Below are positions 49,441 through 58,405 of a stretch of DNA of 64,000 nucleotides, one piece after another. The first letter of the stretch is position 1, and each line of letters starts with the position of its first letter. Where the stretch lies: positions 147,599 through 211,598 of the forward strand of contig LLYS01000004.1 in assembly GCA_002049495.1 (NCBI GenBank), in the 5' to 3' direction. The DNA comes from Epsilonproteobacteria bacterium tcs-49. GTDB taxonomy: Bacteria > Campylobacterota > Campylobacteria > Campylobacterales > Sulfurovaceae. The notes under the pieces were generated by a model. It was not told the DNA's origin. It did no database searches and worked only from the letters and a program-made list of their open reading frames with translations. The translations under genes and the position numbers were made by a program.

Positions 49441-51636
49441 CTAACAACTGTCGTCGTAGCGCCGCTTAATCGCTAAAAACTCTTCGAGATTTTCAAAAAA
49501 CAGATCCACCAATACAGGATCGAAGTGCTTCCCCCGCTCCGCTTTAAACAGTTCCAAGATCCTATCCAATTCCCACGCTTTTTTATACACCCGGTCGTGT
49601 CCCAGCGCGTCAAAAACATCGGCGATAGCCGTAATGCGGCCGTAGATATGGATATCATCCCCGCTTAATCCTCTGGGATAACCGCTGCCGTCCCACTTTT
49701 CATGGTGTTCATAAGCGACGATTGCCGCGGTTTGGAGCAGTTCGCGTTTGGACTCTTTTAAAATATTGTAACCGATTTCGGTGTGGGTTTTCATCTGCTC
49801 ATACTCCTGGGCCGTCAATTTACCCGGTTTGAGCAAAATCGAATCGGGAATACCTACTTTTCCGATATCGTGCATGGGAGAAGCGTCTTTAAGCAGCTGC
49901 GCCTCCTCTTCCTCCAGCCCCGCTTTGCGTGCCAAAAGCTGGGAGTAATCGGCCACGCGTCTTACGTGATCGCCCGTTTCCTTGCTCCGGCTCTCTCCCA
50001 CGGCACCCATCTTAAAGATCACTTCGCGCTGGGTGTCTTCGATCTCTCTGTGCAGGGTGATGATATCGGTGATATCGTTGCGGATCGCCATATACTCGAT
50101 GGTTTTGCCGCTGCTGTCTTTGATGGGGTAGATCATGGAGTTGACCACGTATTCGGTTTTATCTTTGCGCAGGTTTTTAATCACGCCTTTCCAGATGCGG
50201 CCGGAGGTGATGGTATCCCACATCTGCTCGTAAAAGGCTTCGCTGTTATCGGGGTGGCGGACGATACGGTGGGTTTTCCCCAAGACCTCTTGGGGAGGGA
50301 AGCCGGTCGTTTCGTAGAAACGTTCGTTAGCGTATACGATCTCCCCGTCGAGGTTGGTCCGCGAAACGATGGTACTCTCATCCAGCGCCTTCTCATACTC
50401 CTTAGACAGCGCCATCGCCTCTTTGAAGTTTTTGCTGGTGATATTAAGGTCCTTTTCCAGGCGCTCCTTGATCTTTTGAATCTCCGTGATATCGGTTCGG
50501 ATCCCTATATACTCCGTTATCTTTCCGCCGCTGTCGATGATGGGCTTGATGATAGTATCGACAAAATAAAAGCCGCCGTCCTTTCTTCTGTTTTTCACGA
50601 TCCCGCGCCACGTTTTTTTCCCTTTGATGGTTTCCCACATATCTTTGAAAGCGGATTTTGGCATATCCTTGTGGCGGACGATGTTGTGGGGTTTACCCAA
50701 AAGCTCCTCCTGCGTATACCCGCTGATATCGCAAAACGCCTGGTTGACGTAGGTTATAACCCCGCGCCGGTCGGTTTTGGAAACGATGGTACTCTCATCG
50801 ATCGCGTCTTTGTACTCATTAAGCAGTTTCTCCTTACACTCACGCTGGTAAGACCCGAAAGTCATCTGCACCCACATATCGATCTTTAGCAGCAACTCTT
50901 CGAGGATAAAGGGTTTTTTCACATAATCCCTGGCCCCCTCTTTAAACAGACGGCTTAGCAGGTTCATATCCTCACTATCGGAGATCAGCAGGGTCGGAAT
51001 GGTAAGCTTCAAATCCCTATAAACCCGCTCCAGTACCTTTCCGGGCTGCATATCCGGAAGCGCCGTATCGAGCAAAATAAGGTCGGGGTGAAAACCCTTT
51101 AAATCATCAAAAAAGTTTTTTGCGTCGGGAGCTATCAAAAGCTCCAACCCCCGGGGTTCAAGCAGTTGACGCAGCTGTTTTTGGATTTTTGCGGAGTTTT
51201 CCACGATGGCAACGGAGAAGTTTTTGTTGCGCTCGAGTTTATACATCTCATCGATAATATCACGATAAATCTGTTTCAGCGGCAAGGTAGTGACGTAGTA
51301 GTTGATGATCCCGTACTCAAAAAGTTCGTCGGTGCTCTCTTTATTGCTTTGGGAAGTTAAAACGATAATATGCGCATCGGTGTAGGCTTTGATGCGCTCT
51401 AGCAACTCCGTAGGGTACTGCTCGCATATTTCGAGATTCAACACCAAAAGATCGCAGTGCTGCTGGGCCAATATCCCCTGAAGCTGTTCGATCCCCGCGG
51501 CTTCGGTGACGTCGTGGCCGTCGATACGAAACTGCTTGGCAAAGTAGGTGCGCACCCGATCCACGTCGTCGGCGACGACGACGCTGTAACGCTTGGTGCT
51601 GTGTTCCATATCCTCGACGAAGTCACACGTTATCAC
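49441..51636 (-). CDS. Dual-receiver, dual-PAS, HD-GYP response regulator
   Basis: 731 residues, soluble. First REC at about 15-130 has LLVLNLE where the phospho-acceptor Asp should be (Asn instead). The second REC, about 150-265, is complete with LILLDTALP. Two PAS domains follow, near-duplicates: ESTIVSKTDRRGVITYVNQ and ESTIVSRTNLDGEIVYANE. The HD-GYP domain has HDIGKVGIPDSILLKPGKLT and HHEKWDGSGYPRGLSG, fully canonical, so c-di-GMP hydrolysis is expected. Start is GTG at 51636 with AAAGG upstream; an ATG ten codons in is possible. Presumed partner kinase unknown. Confidence 0.92.
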   Translation of the reverse strand: MITCDFVEDMEHSTKRYSVVVADDVDRVRTYFAKQFRIDGHDVTEAAGIEQLQGILAQQHCDLLVLNLEICEQYPTELLERIKAYTDAHIIVLTSQSNKESTDELFEYGIINYYVTTLPLKQIYRDIIDEMYKLERNKNFSVAIVENSAKIQKQLRQLLEPRGLELLIAPDAKNFFDDLKGFHPDLILLDTALPDMQPGKVLERVYRDLKLTIPTLLISDSEDMNLLSRLFKEGARDYVKKPFILEELLLKIDMWVQMTFGSYQRECKEKLLNEYKDAIDESTIVSKTDRRGVITYVNQAFCDISGYTQEELLGKPHNIVRHKDMPKSAFKDMWETIKGKKTWRGIVKNRRKDGGFYFVDTIIKPIIDSGGKITEYIGIRTDITEIQKIKERLEKDLNITSKNFKEAMALSKEYEKALDESTIVSRTNLDGEIVYANERFYETTGFPPQEVLGKTHRIVRHPDNSEAFYEQMWDTITSGRIWKGVIKNLRKDKTEYVVNSMIYPIKDSSGKTIEYMAIRNDITDIITLHREIEDTQREVIFKMGAVGESRSKETGDHVRRVADYSQLLARKAGLEEEEAQLLKDASPMHDIGKVGIPDSILLKPGKLTAQEYEQMKTHTEIGYNILKESKRELLQTAAIVAYEHHEKWDGSGYPRGLSGDDIHIYGRITAIADVFDALGHDRVYKKAWELDRILELFKAERGKHFDPVLVDLFFENLEEFLAIKRRYDDSC

Positions 51637-51710
51637 GTTGGGAGCCTTTAATTGGTTTGGTTATTATAACTTAATTTCCGTAGCGGCGGCAACCCGCCCC
51701 CGTAAGCCCC

Positions 51711-52829
51711 CTATTTAAACCAGCTTTTGATCCGTTCAAACGCACTTTCGAAAACATTCTCATGGGGCGTACTCTCATATCCGAAACTTTCATGGAGCTT
51801 TTCAAGCAGTTCCCGCTGTTCGGAGGTGAGCTTTTCGGGGTACACGATCTTAATCTGCGCGATCAAGCTGCCCTTTGCGCTGGACTGTACATCTTTTATT
51901 CCCTCTTCCGCAAAGCGGAACTGCTGCTTATCCTTCGCTCCTGCAGGCAGTTCCAAAGTCAATTCGCCGCGCAGCGAGGGAATCTTGATCGATTCTCCCA
52001 GCACCGCCTGCGTGAAAAATACCGGCACTTCCAGATAAACATCGTTCCCGTTTCTGATAAAGTGTTCATCCTCTTCGACTTGAAATACGATATACAGATC
52101 GCCGCGGTGGCCGCTTTTAGAAAGGTTGCCCTTGCCCGCGACGCGTAACCGGTTCCCCGTATCGATCCCTTCTGGGATATCCACTTCAAAACTCTCTTTG
52201 GACTCTTTGAAGCCGTCGCCTTTGCAGCTTTCGCATTTTTGCGCCGCTTCCTGACCGCTGCCGTGACACTTGGGACAGGTTTGCGAAAAGGTCATGAAGC
52301 CCTGCTTCATAAACACTTGCCCCTGCCCTTTACACTGGGTACACGGTTTGAGTTCGCCGCCTTTTGCTCCGGTGGAGTTACACTCGTTGCAGGGCCGCTT
52401 GTAGCGGTATTCCATCTCTTTTTTGGTCCCGCATACCGCTTCTTTGAAGCTGATATTCATCTGCAGCTCCATATCCAGCGGATAACTGTCGGTGTTGCGT
52501 CTGGAGCGGCGGCGCCCCCCGCCGAATCCGCCGAGGCCGCCAAAGAGGTCTTCGAAGATATCCATAATATCCTCCGCGCCGCTAAAGCCCTGGTAACCGC
52601 TTTGCTTGAGCCCCTCCTTGCCGTACTGGTCATAAAGCGCCCGCTTCTCATCGTCACTTAAAACTTCGTATGCTTCATTGATAGCTTTAAACTTCTCCTC
52701 CGCCTCTTTATTATCGGGGTTTCGGTCGGGGTGGTACTGCATCGCCAATTTTCTGTATGCCTTTTTAATCGTCCGTTGATCAGCACCTCTATCCACTTCT
52801 AACAGTTCATAATAATCTAATTCTACCAA
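51711..52829 (-). CDS. dnaJ: Chaperone DnaJ
   Basis: Co-chaperone of DnaK, 372 residues. The J domain has [18 protein letters not shown] with HPD, then a Gly/Phe-rich region ([14 protein letters not shown]). Four CxxCxGxG-type zinc repeats: [31 protein letters not shown] and CESCKGDGF. The C-terminal substrate domains follow. The start is TTG with GAGGA upstream. No dnaK or grpE is next to it. Confidence 0.97.
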   Translation of the reverse strand: MVELDYYELLEVDRGADQRTIKKAYRKLAMQYHPDRNPDNKEAEEKFKAINEAYEVLSDDEKRALYDQYGKEGLKQSGYQGFSGAEDIMDIFEDLFGGLGGFGGGRRRSRRNTDSYPLDMELQMNISFKEAVCGTKKEMEYRYKRPCNECNSTGAKGGELKPCTQCKGQGQVFMKQGFMTFSQTCPKCHGSGQEAAQKCESCKGDGFKESKESFEVDIPEGIDTGNRLRVAGKGNLSKSGHRGDLYIVFQVEEDEHFIRNGNDVYLEVPVFFTQAVLGESIKIPSLRGELTLELPAGAKDKQQFRFAEEGIKDVQSSAKGSLIAQIKIVYPEKLTSEQRELLEKLHESFGYESTPHENVFESAFERIKSWFK

Positions 52830-52874
52830 TTTTTTTCCTCGAAATTTTTTTGCCTGATTTTACCAAAATTGAGT

Positions 52875-52880
52875 TATAAT
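52875..52880 (+). promoter_or_regulatory. -10 element for recR
   Basis: TATAAT in the dnaJ-recR gap, predicting a start near 52887. This leaves a 40-nt leader to the TTG at 52927 but only seven bases to the ATG at 52894, favouring the TTG start. Confidence 0.5.
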
Positions 52881-52926
52881 TTCAACTACGATAATGTATA
52901 TCTTATGTGCGCACCAAAGGGAGCTT

Positions 52927-53490
52927 TTGAACTATAAACTGGATAAATTTGAAAAACTCGTAGAATCGCTGGAGAACCTGCCCACAATCGGCAAAAAATC
53001 CGCTATCAAACTTGCCTATCATATGGTGATGAACGACAGCTTCAACGCCTTGAAACTGGCGCACAATATCGAAGATGCGATCCAGGGACTGCGGCGCTGC
53101 AGCAAGTGTTTCAATATCAGTGAAGATGAAATTTGCAAAATCTGCGACGACGAATACCGCGACGATATCCTCTGTATCGTCCAAACGCCGAAAGATATCG
53201 AAGTGATCGAACAAAGCGGCCAATTCAAGGGACGCTACTACGTCATCGACTCCGTTGAGCGTTTGGATATGGAACACCTCTACGACGTGGCAAAGGAAAA
53301 CAGCGAAGTGATCTTTGCTTTCTCCCCCTCGGTGGCCAATGAGAGTATGATCCTTTATATCGAGGACAAACTCCAGGATCTGGGGCTGCGCTTTACCAAA
53401 ATCGCCCAGGGCGTTCCCACCGGGGTGAGTCTGGAAAACGTGGACGTTCTTTCTCTCTCGCGGGCGATTACGTCGCGCACCGGGATATGA
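52927..53490 (+). CDS. recR: Recombination protein RecR
   Basis: 187 residues from TTG at 52927 (MNYKLDKFEKLVESLENLPTIGKKSA), which matches the start of Campylobacter RecR; an ATG 11 codons upstream is less likely. The zinc finger reads CSKCFNISEDEICKIC, and the Toprim domain carries ILCIVQTPKDIEVIEQSG. The C-terminal IAQGVPTGVSLENVD is conserved. It works with RecO and RecF in gap repair. Convergent with miaA, 23-bp overlap. Confidence 0.94.
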   Translation: MNYKLDKFEKLVESLENLPTIGKKSAIKLAYHMVMNDSFNALKLAHNIEDAIQGLRRCSKCFNISEDEICKICDDEYRDDILCIVQTPKDIEVIEQSGQFKGRYYVIDSVERLDMEHLYDVAKENSEVIFAFSPSVANESMILYIEDKLQDLGLRFTKIAQGVPTGVSLENVDVLSLSRAITSRTGI

Positions 53491-54361
53491 TCGTCTCCTC
53501 CAACTTTTCAAGGGGAAGCGAAATACGCTCTTTGAACCTGGAGCGGTTGAAGGTACGCTGGCGTTTGGCCAGCTGACGGGTATGGATCGTTACCAACTCC
53601 ATCGCTTTCTCCCGATCGATCTTTCCGTCAAGATATTCGACAACCTCTTTGATCCCGATCGCTTTAAACGCCTGCGGCGATCTGCCGTAGCGCTCTAATA
53701 GCCGCTGCACCTCTTCGACGATCCCTGCGGCAAACATCTTTTGCGTCCGCTTTTGGATACGCTCGTGCAGCAGCTTCCGCTCCACGTCGATTTCAAAAAT
53801 TTGCACCTTTTCTGTGATGACGGGACGGGGAGGATGCTTGGAAAAATAGGCTTTGCGCGTCAATCCCGTTTGAAAATACAGCTCCAGTGCTTTTTGGATG
53901 CGGTAGGTATCGTTCTTTTCAATCGTCGTATCCGGTTCCAGATCCAAAAGCAGCTCATAAGCGACCTGTTTATCCTCCAGCAGTTTTGCCGCGCGATCAC
54001 GGTTTTTGGGCTCAATTTCGGGCAGTTCGGAGATGCCGCGCAGCAGCGCATCGAGATAAAACCCGGTACCTCCGACGATGATAAGGTTTTTTCCCTGTTT
54101 TTGCGCGTACTCCCGGGCTTGGCGGTAAAGTTCGATAAAGGTAGCAACGCTAAAGGACCGATCGGGGGTAATAACATCGATACCGAAGTGTTTGATGCCG
54201 CCCCGCTCGCTTAAAGGCGGCTTGGCCGAAGCGATATCGATCTCTTTGTAGATAGAGAGCGAATCCAACGACAGGATCACCGCATCGAGGCGCTGTGCCA
54301 CGGCGACGGCGAGGTCGCTCTTTCCCGATGCGGTGGGCCCTATAATCGCCAGGAGTTTAAT
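53468..54361 (-). CDS. miaA: tRNA dimethylallyltransferase with apparent AUU start
   Basis: Adds a dimethylallyl group to A37 of tRNAs reading UNN codons. 297 residues if started at ATT 54361. That codon has AAAGGA six bases before it and gives KLLAIIGPTASGKSDLAV, containing the P-loop GPTASGKS that MiaA needs. The first standard start codon, GTG at 54301, would remove this loop; an in-frame TGA lies just upstream of the ATT. LSLDSLSIYKEIDIASAKP, IIVGGTGFYLDALLRG and HTRQLAKRQRTFNR are family motifs. CTG at 54349 is the alternative start. Lies 26 bases after secF. Confidence 0.92.
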   Translation of the reverse strand: MKLLAIIGPTASGKSDLAVAVAQRLDAVILSLDSLSIYKEIDIASAKPPLSERGGIKHFGIDVITPDRSFSVATFIELYRQAREYAQKQGKNLIIVGGTGFYLDALLRGISELPEIEPKNRDRAAKLLEDKQVAYELLLDLEPDTTIEKNDTYRIQKALELYFQTGLTRKAYFSKHPPRPVITEKVQIFEIDVERKLLHERIQKRTQKMFAAGIVEEVQRLLERYGRSPQAFKAIGIKEVVEYLDGKIDREKAMELVTIHTRQLAKRQRTFNRSRFKERISLPLEKLEETIISRCAT

Positions 54362-54387
54362 ACAAGATCCTTTACGGGGTCACGGTA

Positions 54388-55359
54388 TTAAACCGTTCCT
54401 CCCTCATACTGGGCACGGAGTTTTTCCTTCTCCTTACGCTTTTTCTCTTTTTGGGCCTGTTTGGCGCGGTAGTTGGCGATATCAAAGCGCAGCGCCATCA
54501 GTACCGGCGAAGCGACAAAGATGGAGCTGTATGTCCCGACGACGATCCCCACAAGCAGGGTGAAGCTAAAGCCGCTGATGATTTCGCCGCCGAAAAGATA
54601 GAGCGTCAAAACCACGAAAAAAGTGGTCAGCGACGTCAGCGTCGTTCTTGAGAGGGTACGCGTCACCGACTCATCGATCACTTCGGCAAGCTTACTGCTT
54701 TTGATCTTTTCGATCCCTTCGCGGATACGGTCGAAGACGATGATCGTATCGTTAAGCGAATAGCCCAAAATGGTCAGCAGCGCGGCTAAAATATCGAGAT
54801 TGACCTCCACCGCAAAGAGCGAAATCGCCCCTAAAGCGATGGTGATATCGTGTACCAGCGCAAAGATCGAAGCCAGTGCAAAGCGGTACTCAAAGCGGTA
54901 GGAAACATAGACCAAGATCGCAAAGATGGCAAAAGCCATCGCCGAAATCCCCTTTTCACGCAGTTCATCTCCCACCTTGGGGCCCACCATATCCACACGG
55001 CGGATGGTAAACTCCCCGGTGGGTTTGAGCAGCTGCGCGGTCACGTCTCCCATATCCTCGCCTACGGATTTGGAGCTAGTTTTAACCTTGATCACCACTT
55101 CGTTTTCATTGCCGAAGTAGTTGACGCTGGCCCCTGTAAACTGTTTATCGTTTTCCAACAGCGAGCGCACCTTCTCAATGGGCGCTTTCTGGGGATACTG
55201 CACCTGAATAAGCGTTCCCCCCGCAAAATCGATGCCGAAGTTCAACCCCCTGGTCAACAAAAGCGCGACCGATGCGGCCATCAAAAGAATGGAAAGGGCA
55301 CCGAAAACCCGGCTTTTGCCCATAAAGCCGTAAGGCTTTTTGTATCTAAACAGTTCCAT
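54388..55359 (-). CDS. secF: Protein translocase subunit SecF
   Basis: 323 residues, six transmembrane helices of the RND type. LNFGIDFAGGTLIQVQYP is the first periplasmic motif, and the later helices have LTILGYSLNDTIIVFDRIRE and TRTLSRTTLTSLTTFFVVL, the SecF signature. With SecD and YajC it uses proton flow to help export. Its start overlaps secD by 14 bp. Confidence 0.97.
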   Translation of the reverse strand: MELFRYKKPYGFMGKSRVFGALSILLMAASVALLLTRGLNFGIDFAGGTLIQVQYPQKAPIEKVRSLLENDKQFTGASVNYFGNENEVVIKVKTSSKSVGEDMGDVTAQLLKPTGEFTIRRVDMVGPKVGDELREKGISAMAFAIFAILVYVSYRFEYRFALASIFALVHDITIALGAISLFAVEVNLDILAALLTILGYSLNDTIIVFDRIREGIEKIKSSKLAEVIDESVTRTLSRTTLTSLTTFFVVLTLYLFGGEIISGFSFTLLVGIVVGTYSSIFVASPVLMALRFDIANYRAKQAQKEKKRKEKEKLRAQYEGGTV

Positions 55360-56917
55360 TTTTACTCCTTACGCCAAACCATAGGCCCAGCTTTTCCTTC
55401 CTGATACGCGGCAGCAGGGTTTGGTAAATGCCGTGCGTCCCTACGATAGCGGTAAGCATCGATGCCAAAATACCGATGGTGATCGTAATGGCAAACCCTT
55501 TGATGGGGCCCGAACCGTATGCGTAGAGTATCACCGCGGCGATCAGGGTCGTGATGTTGGCATCCCAGATGGTGCTAAGGGCGTTTTTATACCCCTGCTC
55601 GATCGCTTTGGTAACGCTCATGCCCTGATAGAGCAGCTCGCGGATACGTTCGCTGATGATCACGTTGGCATCCACGGCCATCCCCACCGTCAGAACGATC
55701 CCCGCCATCCCCGGCAGGGTCAAGGTCGTGCCAAACATCGCCATAACGGCGATGATAATGAACAGATTGGCGATAAGAGCCAGATTGGCGATAATGCCGG
55801 CGAGATTGTAGTAAAGAACCATAAAGACCACGACGGCTAAAAAGCCTACGACCAGAGCGATGGAGCTGGCTTTGATGCTGTCAGCCCCCAGACTGGGGCC
55901 CACGCTGCGCTTTTCCATCAGATACACCGGTGCCAGCAGCGCGCCGCTTCGCAGGGCGATGGCGATATCGTGGGCTTCCTGGGGCGTAAAGTTGCCGCTG
56001 ATCTGCCCGTGTCCGCCGCCGATACGCTCCCGGATATTGGGGGCGGAATACACCTTGCCGTCCATCACGATCGCTAAGCGGTTGCCCACGTTTTTGGCGG
56101 TAAAATCACCGAAGATCGCGCTGCCTTTGCTGTTGAGCGAAAAGTTGATCACCGCCTGATTTTGCTGATCGAATCCCACTTTGGCGTCGGTAAGCATAGA
56201 TCCGTCCAAAATGGGTACCTCTTTGACCAGGTACTTTTGCTGCTCGTTCTTCACGTCAGGCAAGATCAGATCGCCGTAGCTTCTGGCTTCTGCGGCGCTC
56301 ATATTATATACCCGTGCCGCGCGCTCCTCATCCACGGCCATCAACTCAAGGTGTGCAGCCTTGCTGATAAGCTCTCTGGCCCGGCGCTCCTCCTGCTGGG
56401 TTTTGATCCCGGGAAGCTCTACGAGGATCTTCTCCTCGCCCTGCTTGGCCACGGTGGGTTCGGCAAGCCCGAACTGGTTCAGGCGGTTTCGGATCGTATC
56501 CACCGCTTGACTGATAGCGTTTTTCCGGGTTTCGGTCTTGAGCTTTTGGCTCATGGTGAGGTTGTACGTCAAATCCCGTTTTTGCAGGTTCAAGCCCTCA
56601 TACTCGCTCAAAATCTTCTCCACGGCCGCCGCATCGTCCTCATCGAGGATTTCAAACGTAATATCCCTTTTGGAAACGGTAAGTTTATCGATGATGATCT
56701 CTTGATCTTCAAAAGCGTATTGAAGGGCTGTGGAGATGGATTTGATCTTGGAGTGCAGGGCTACTTCGGTTTTAACCCCAAGCAGCATGTGCAAACCACC
56801 CTGCAGGTCCAGCCCCAGGGTGATCTTTTTGCCGCTTTCGCTTTGCGTCAGGCTCGGGATCGAAAAGATGATCCCGAACGCAAAAGCTAAAACAAAAAGA
56901 ATGATGCGGTAATTCAT
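55346..56917 (-). CDS. secD: Protein translocase subunit SecD
   Basis: 523 residues with six transmembrane helices and a large periplasmic domain after helix 1. LGLDLQGGLHMLLGV at residues 34-48, RNRLNQFGLAEPTVAKQG and IALRSGALLAP are conserved, and the proton-path helix reads LTVGMAVDANVIISERIRE. Starts in a one-base overlap with the yajC stop (TAATG). Confidence 0.97.
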   Translation of the reverse strand: MNYRIILFVLAFAFGIIFSIPSLTQSESGKKITLGLDLQGGLHMLLGVKTEVALHSKIKSISTALQYAFEDQEIIIDKLTVSKRDITFEILDEDDAAAVEKILSEYEGLNLQKRDLTYNLTMSQKLKTETRKNAISQAVDTIRNRLNQFGLAEPTVAKQGEEKILVELPGIKTQQEERRARELISKAAHLELMAVDEERAARVYNMSAAEARSYGDLILPDVKNEQQKYLVKEVPILDGSMLTDAKVGFDQQNQAVINFSLNSKGSAIFGDFTAKNVGNRLAIVMDGKVYSAPNIRERIGGGHGQISGNFTPQEAHDIAIALRSGALLAPVYLMEKRSVGPSLGADSIKASSIALVVGFLAVVVFMVLYYNLAGIIANLALIANLFIIIAVMAMFGTTLTLPGMAGIVLTVGMAVDANVIISERIRELLYQGMSVTKAIEQGYKNALSTIWDANITTLIAAVILYAYGSGPIKGFAITITIGILASMLTAIVGTHGIYQTLLPRIRKEKLGLWFGVRSKNGTV

Positions 56918-57189
56918 TAATCTTTCTTTTTGGCTACGAAGTCTTTTTCCAGTTTTACGACCGTGTTTTCATCGAGCTTGATCTTGATGAAATCCTCTTC
57001 GGGCTTAACAACTTCTGCTATAATACCTCCGCTTGTGATGATCGTGTCGCCTTTTTCAAGACCGGCGATCATCTCCTTGTGCTCTTTTTGCTGCTTTTGC
57101 TGCGGTCTGATGACCAAAAAGTAAAAAATTGCGAATAATACGATAAGAGGAAATAATGACGCTAAAATACTGCCGCCTTGCTGTTCCAT
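56917..57189 (-). CDS. yajC: Sec accessory protein YajC
   Basis: 90 residues: one transmembrane helix (LFPLIVLFAIFYFLVI), then RPQQKQQKEHKEMIAGLEKGD and the small TSGGIIAEVV fold, all typical of YajC. AAAGGA lies five bases before the ATG. The first 34 bases overlap the start of the divergent lnt gene. Confidence 0.96.
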   Translation of the reverse strand: MEQQGGSILASLFPLIVLFAIFYFLVIRPQQKQQKEHKEMIAGLEKGDTIITSGGIIAEVVKPEEDFIKIKLDENTVVKLEKDFVAKKKD

Positions 57190-58397
57190 GGAAATCCTTT
57201 TTTAATACATATTTTACCTATTTAAATTTTATATACGGCTTGATCGGAGCACTTTTTTTCGCATCTTTTATCTATTTGGAGTGGCTTGGGATTACAAATC
57301 GTTATCTGCACACCCTGACCGCTCTTGTCGGGCTTTATATGCTGCTTCACGCCGATAGAAAACAGCTGCTTTTTTTCGGTTTTTTTACGGGGGTTTTCTG
57401 GTTCTGGTGGATAGCGATGAGCTTTCGCTACTACGATCTTGGCTATCTGATCCCTTTGATCATTTTCGGCCTCGGCGCTGTCTACGCACTGCTTTTATGG
57501 CTGCTTGGCTGGGTGCCGCCGCTGCTGCGCGTCGCCGCCTTTGCCCTGCTTTCTTTTGTGCCGCTTCTGGGCTTTGACTGGTTTAAACCCGAACTGGTTT
57601 TAACCCACTCCCTCTTCGGCGTGCACAAGTGGCAGTTTCTCCTGCTTCTACTCGCCCTGTACCTGGGACGCGGGAAAAAGATCTTTTTCCTGCTGGCTTT
57701 GCTGGCACTGGATTTTGGAGGGGTCAAGGAGGCGCAAAGCGAAAAAATCAAGCTCGTCTCCACCCAGATCCCCCAGGAGCAAAAGTGGCAAAAGGGGCAG
57801 CTAAAACGCTATGAAAAAGAGCTTTTCACCCAAACAGACCGCGCGATCAAAGCGGGATATGAGGCGGTCGTTTTCCCCGAATCCTTTTTAACCACCTATC
57901 TCAATAAACAGCCCCGCCTGCTTCGCAAACTGCGCGAAAAAAGTGAACGTATTGCGATCGTCACCGGAGCGCTGTATTACGATAAACGGCCGAAAAACTC
58001 CACCTATATTTTTCATAAGGGTTCAATGCAGGTGGCGCACAAGGTGGTGCTCGTGCCCTTTGGCGAAGCCAATCCGCTGCCCGGGTTTCTCAGTGAAGCA
58101 ATCAATGCGCTCTTTTTCGACGGGGCGGAGGATTACAGTGCGGCAGAAGAGTTTACGACGGTCACCATCGGCGAGCACGGCTACACCAACGCCATCTGCT
58201 ATGAAGCCACCGATCGGCGCCTCTACGCAAGCGGGGCCAGGCGGATCCTGGCTATTAGCAACAACGCCTGGTTCGACCACTCCAGCGAACCGGCACTCCA
58301 AAAGCTGCTGCTGGCATATTACGTCCGCCTGCACGGGGTGGAGATATACCACGCGATCAACGGTTCGCAAAGCTATATCCTAAAGCCTTTACGCTAA
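57156..58397 (+). CDS. lnt: Apolipoprotein N-acyltransferase
   Basis: Adds the third acyl chain to lipoproteins at the outer face of the inner membrane. 413 residues, shorter than E. coli Lnt. About six N-terminal helices precede the nitrilase-like domain (from about residue 190), with catalytic Glu in AVVFPESFL, Lys in VAHKVVLVPFGEANPL, and Cys in YTNAICYEATDRR. The ATG at 57156 has AAGAGG, but the start lies within the divergent yajC; a later TTG within the first helix is the alternative. alr follows after eight bases. Confidence 0.88.
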   Translation: MTLKYCRLAVPWKSFFNTYFTYLNFIYGLIGALFFASFIYLEWLGITNRYLHTLTALVGLYMLLHADRKQLLFFGFFTGVFWFWWIAMSFRYYDLGYLIPLIIFGLGAVYALLLWLLGWVPPLLRVAAFALLSFVPLLGFDWFKPELVLTHSLFGVHKWQFLLLLLALYLGRGKKIFFLLALLALDFGGVKEAQSEKIKLVSTQIPQEQKWQKGQLKRYEKELFTQTDRAIKAGYEAVVFPESFLTTYLNKQPRLLRKLREKSERIAIVTGALYYDKRPKNSTYIFHKGSMQVAHKVVLVPFGEANPLPGFLSEAINALFFDGAEDYSAAEEFTTVTIGEHGYTNAICYEATDRRLYASGARRILAISNNAWFDHSSEPALQKLLLAYYVRLHGVEIYHAINGSQSYILKPLR

Positions 58398-58400
58398 AAT
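58395..58400 (+). promoter_or_regulatory. Possible -10 element for alr (leaderless)
   Basis: TAAAAT overlapping the lnt stop and ending five bases before the alr ATG, with no SD present. alr may also be read from the lnt transcript. Confidence 0.35.
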
Positions 58401-58405
58401 TACGC

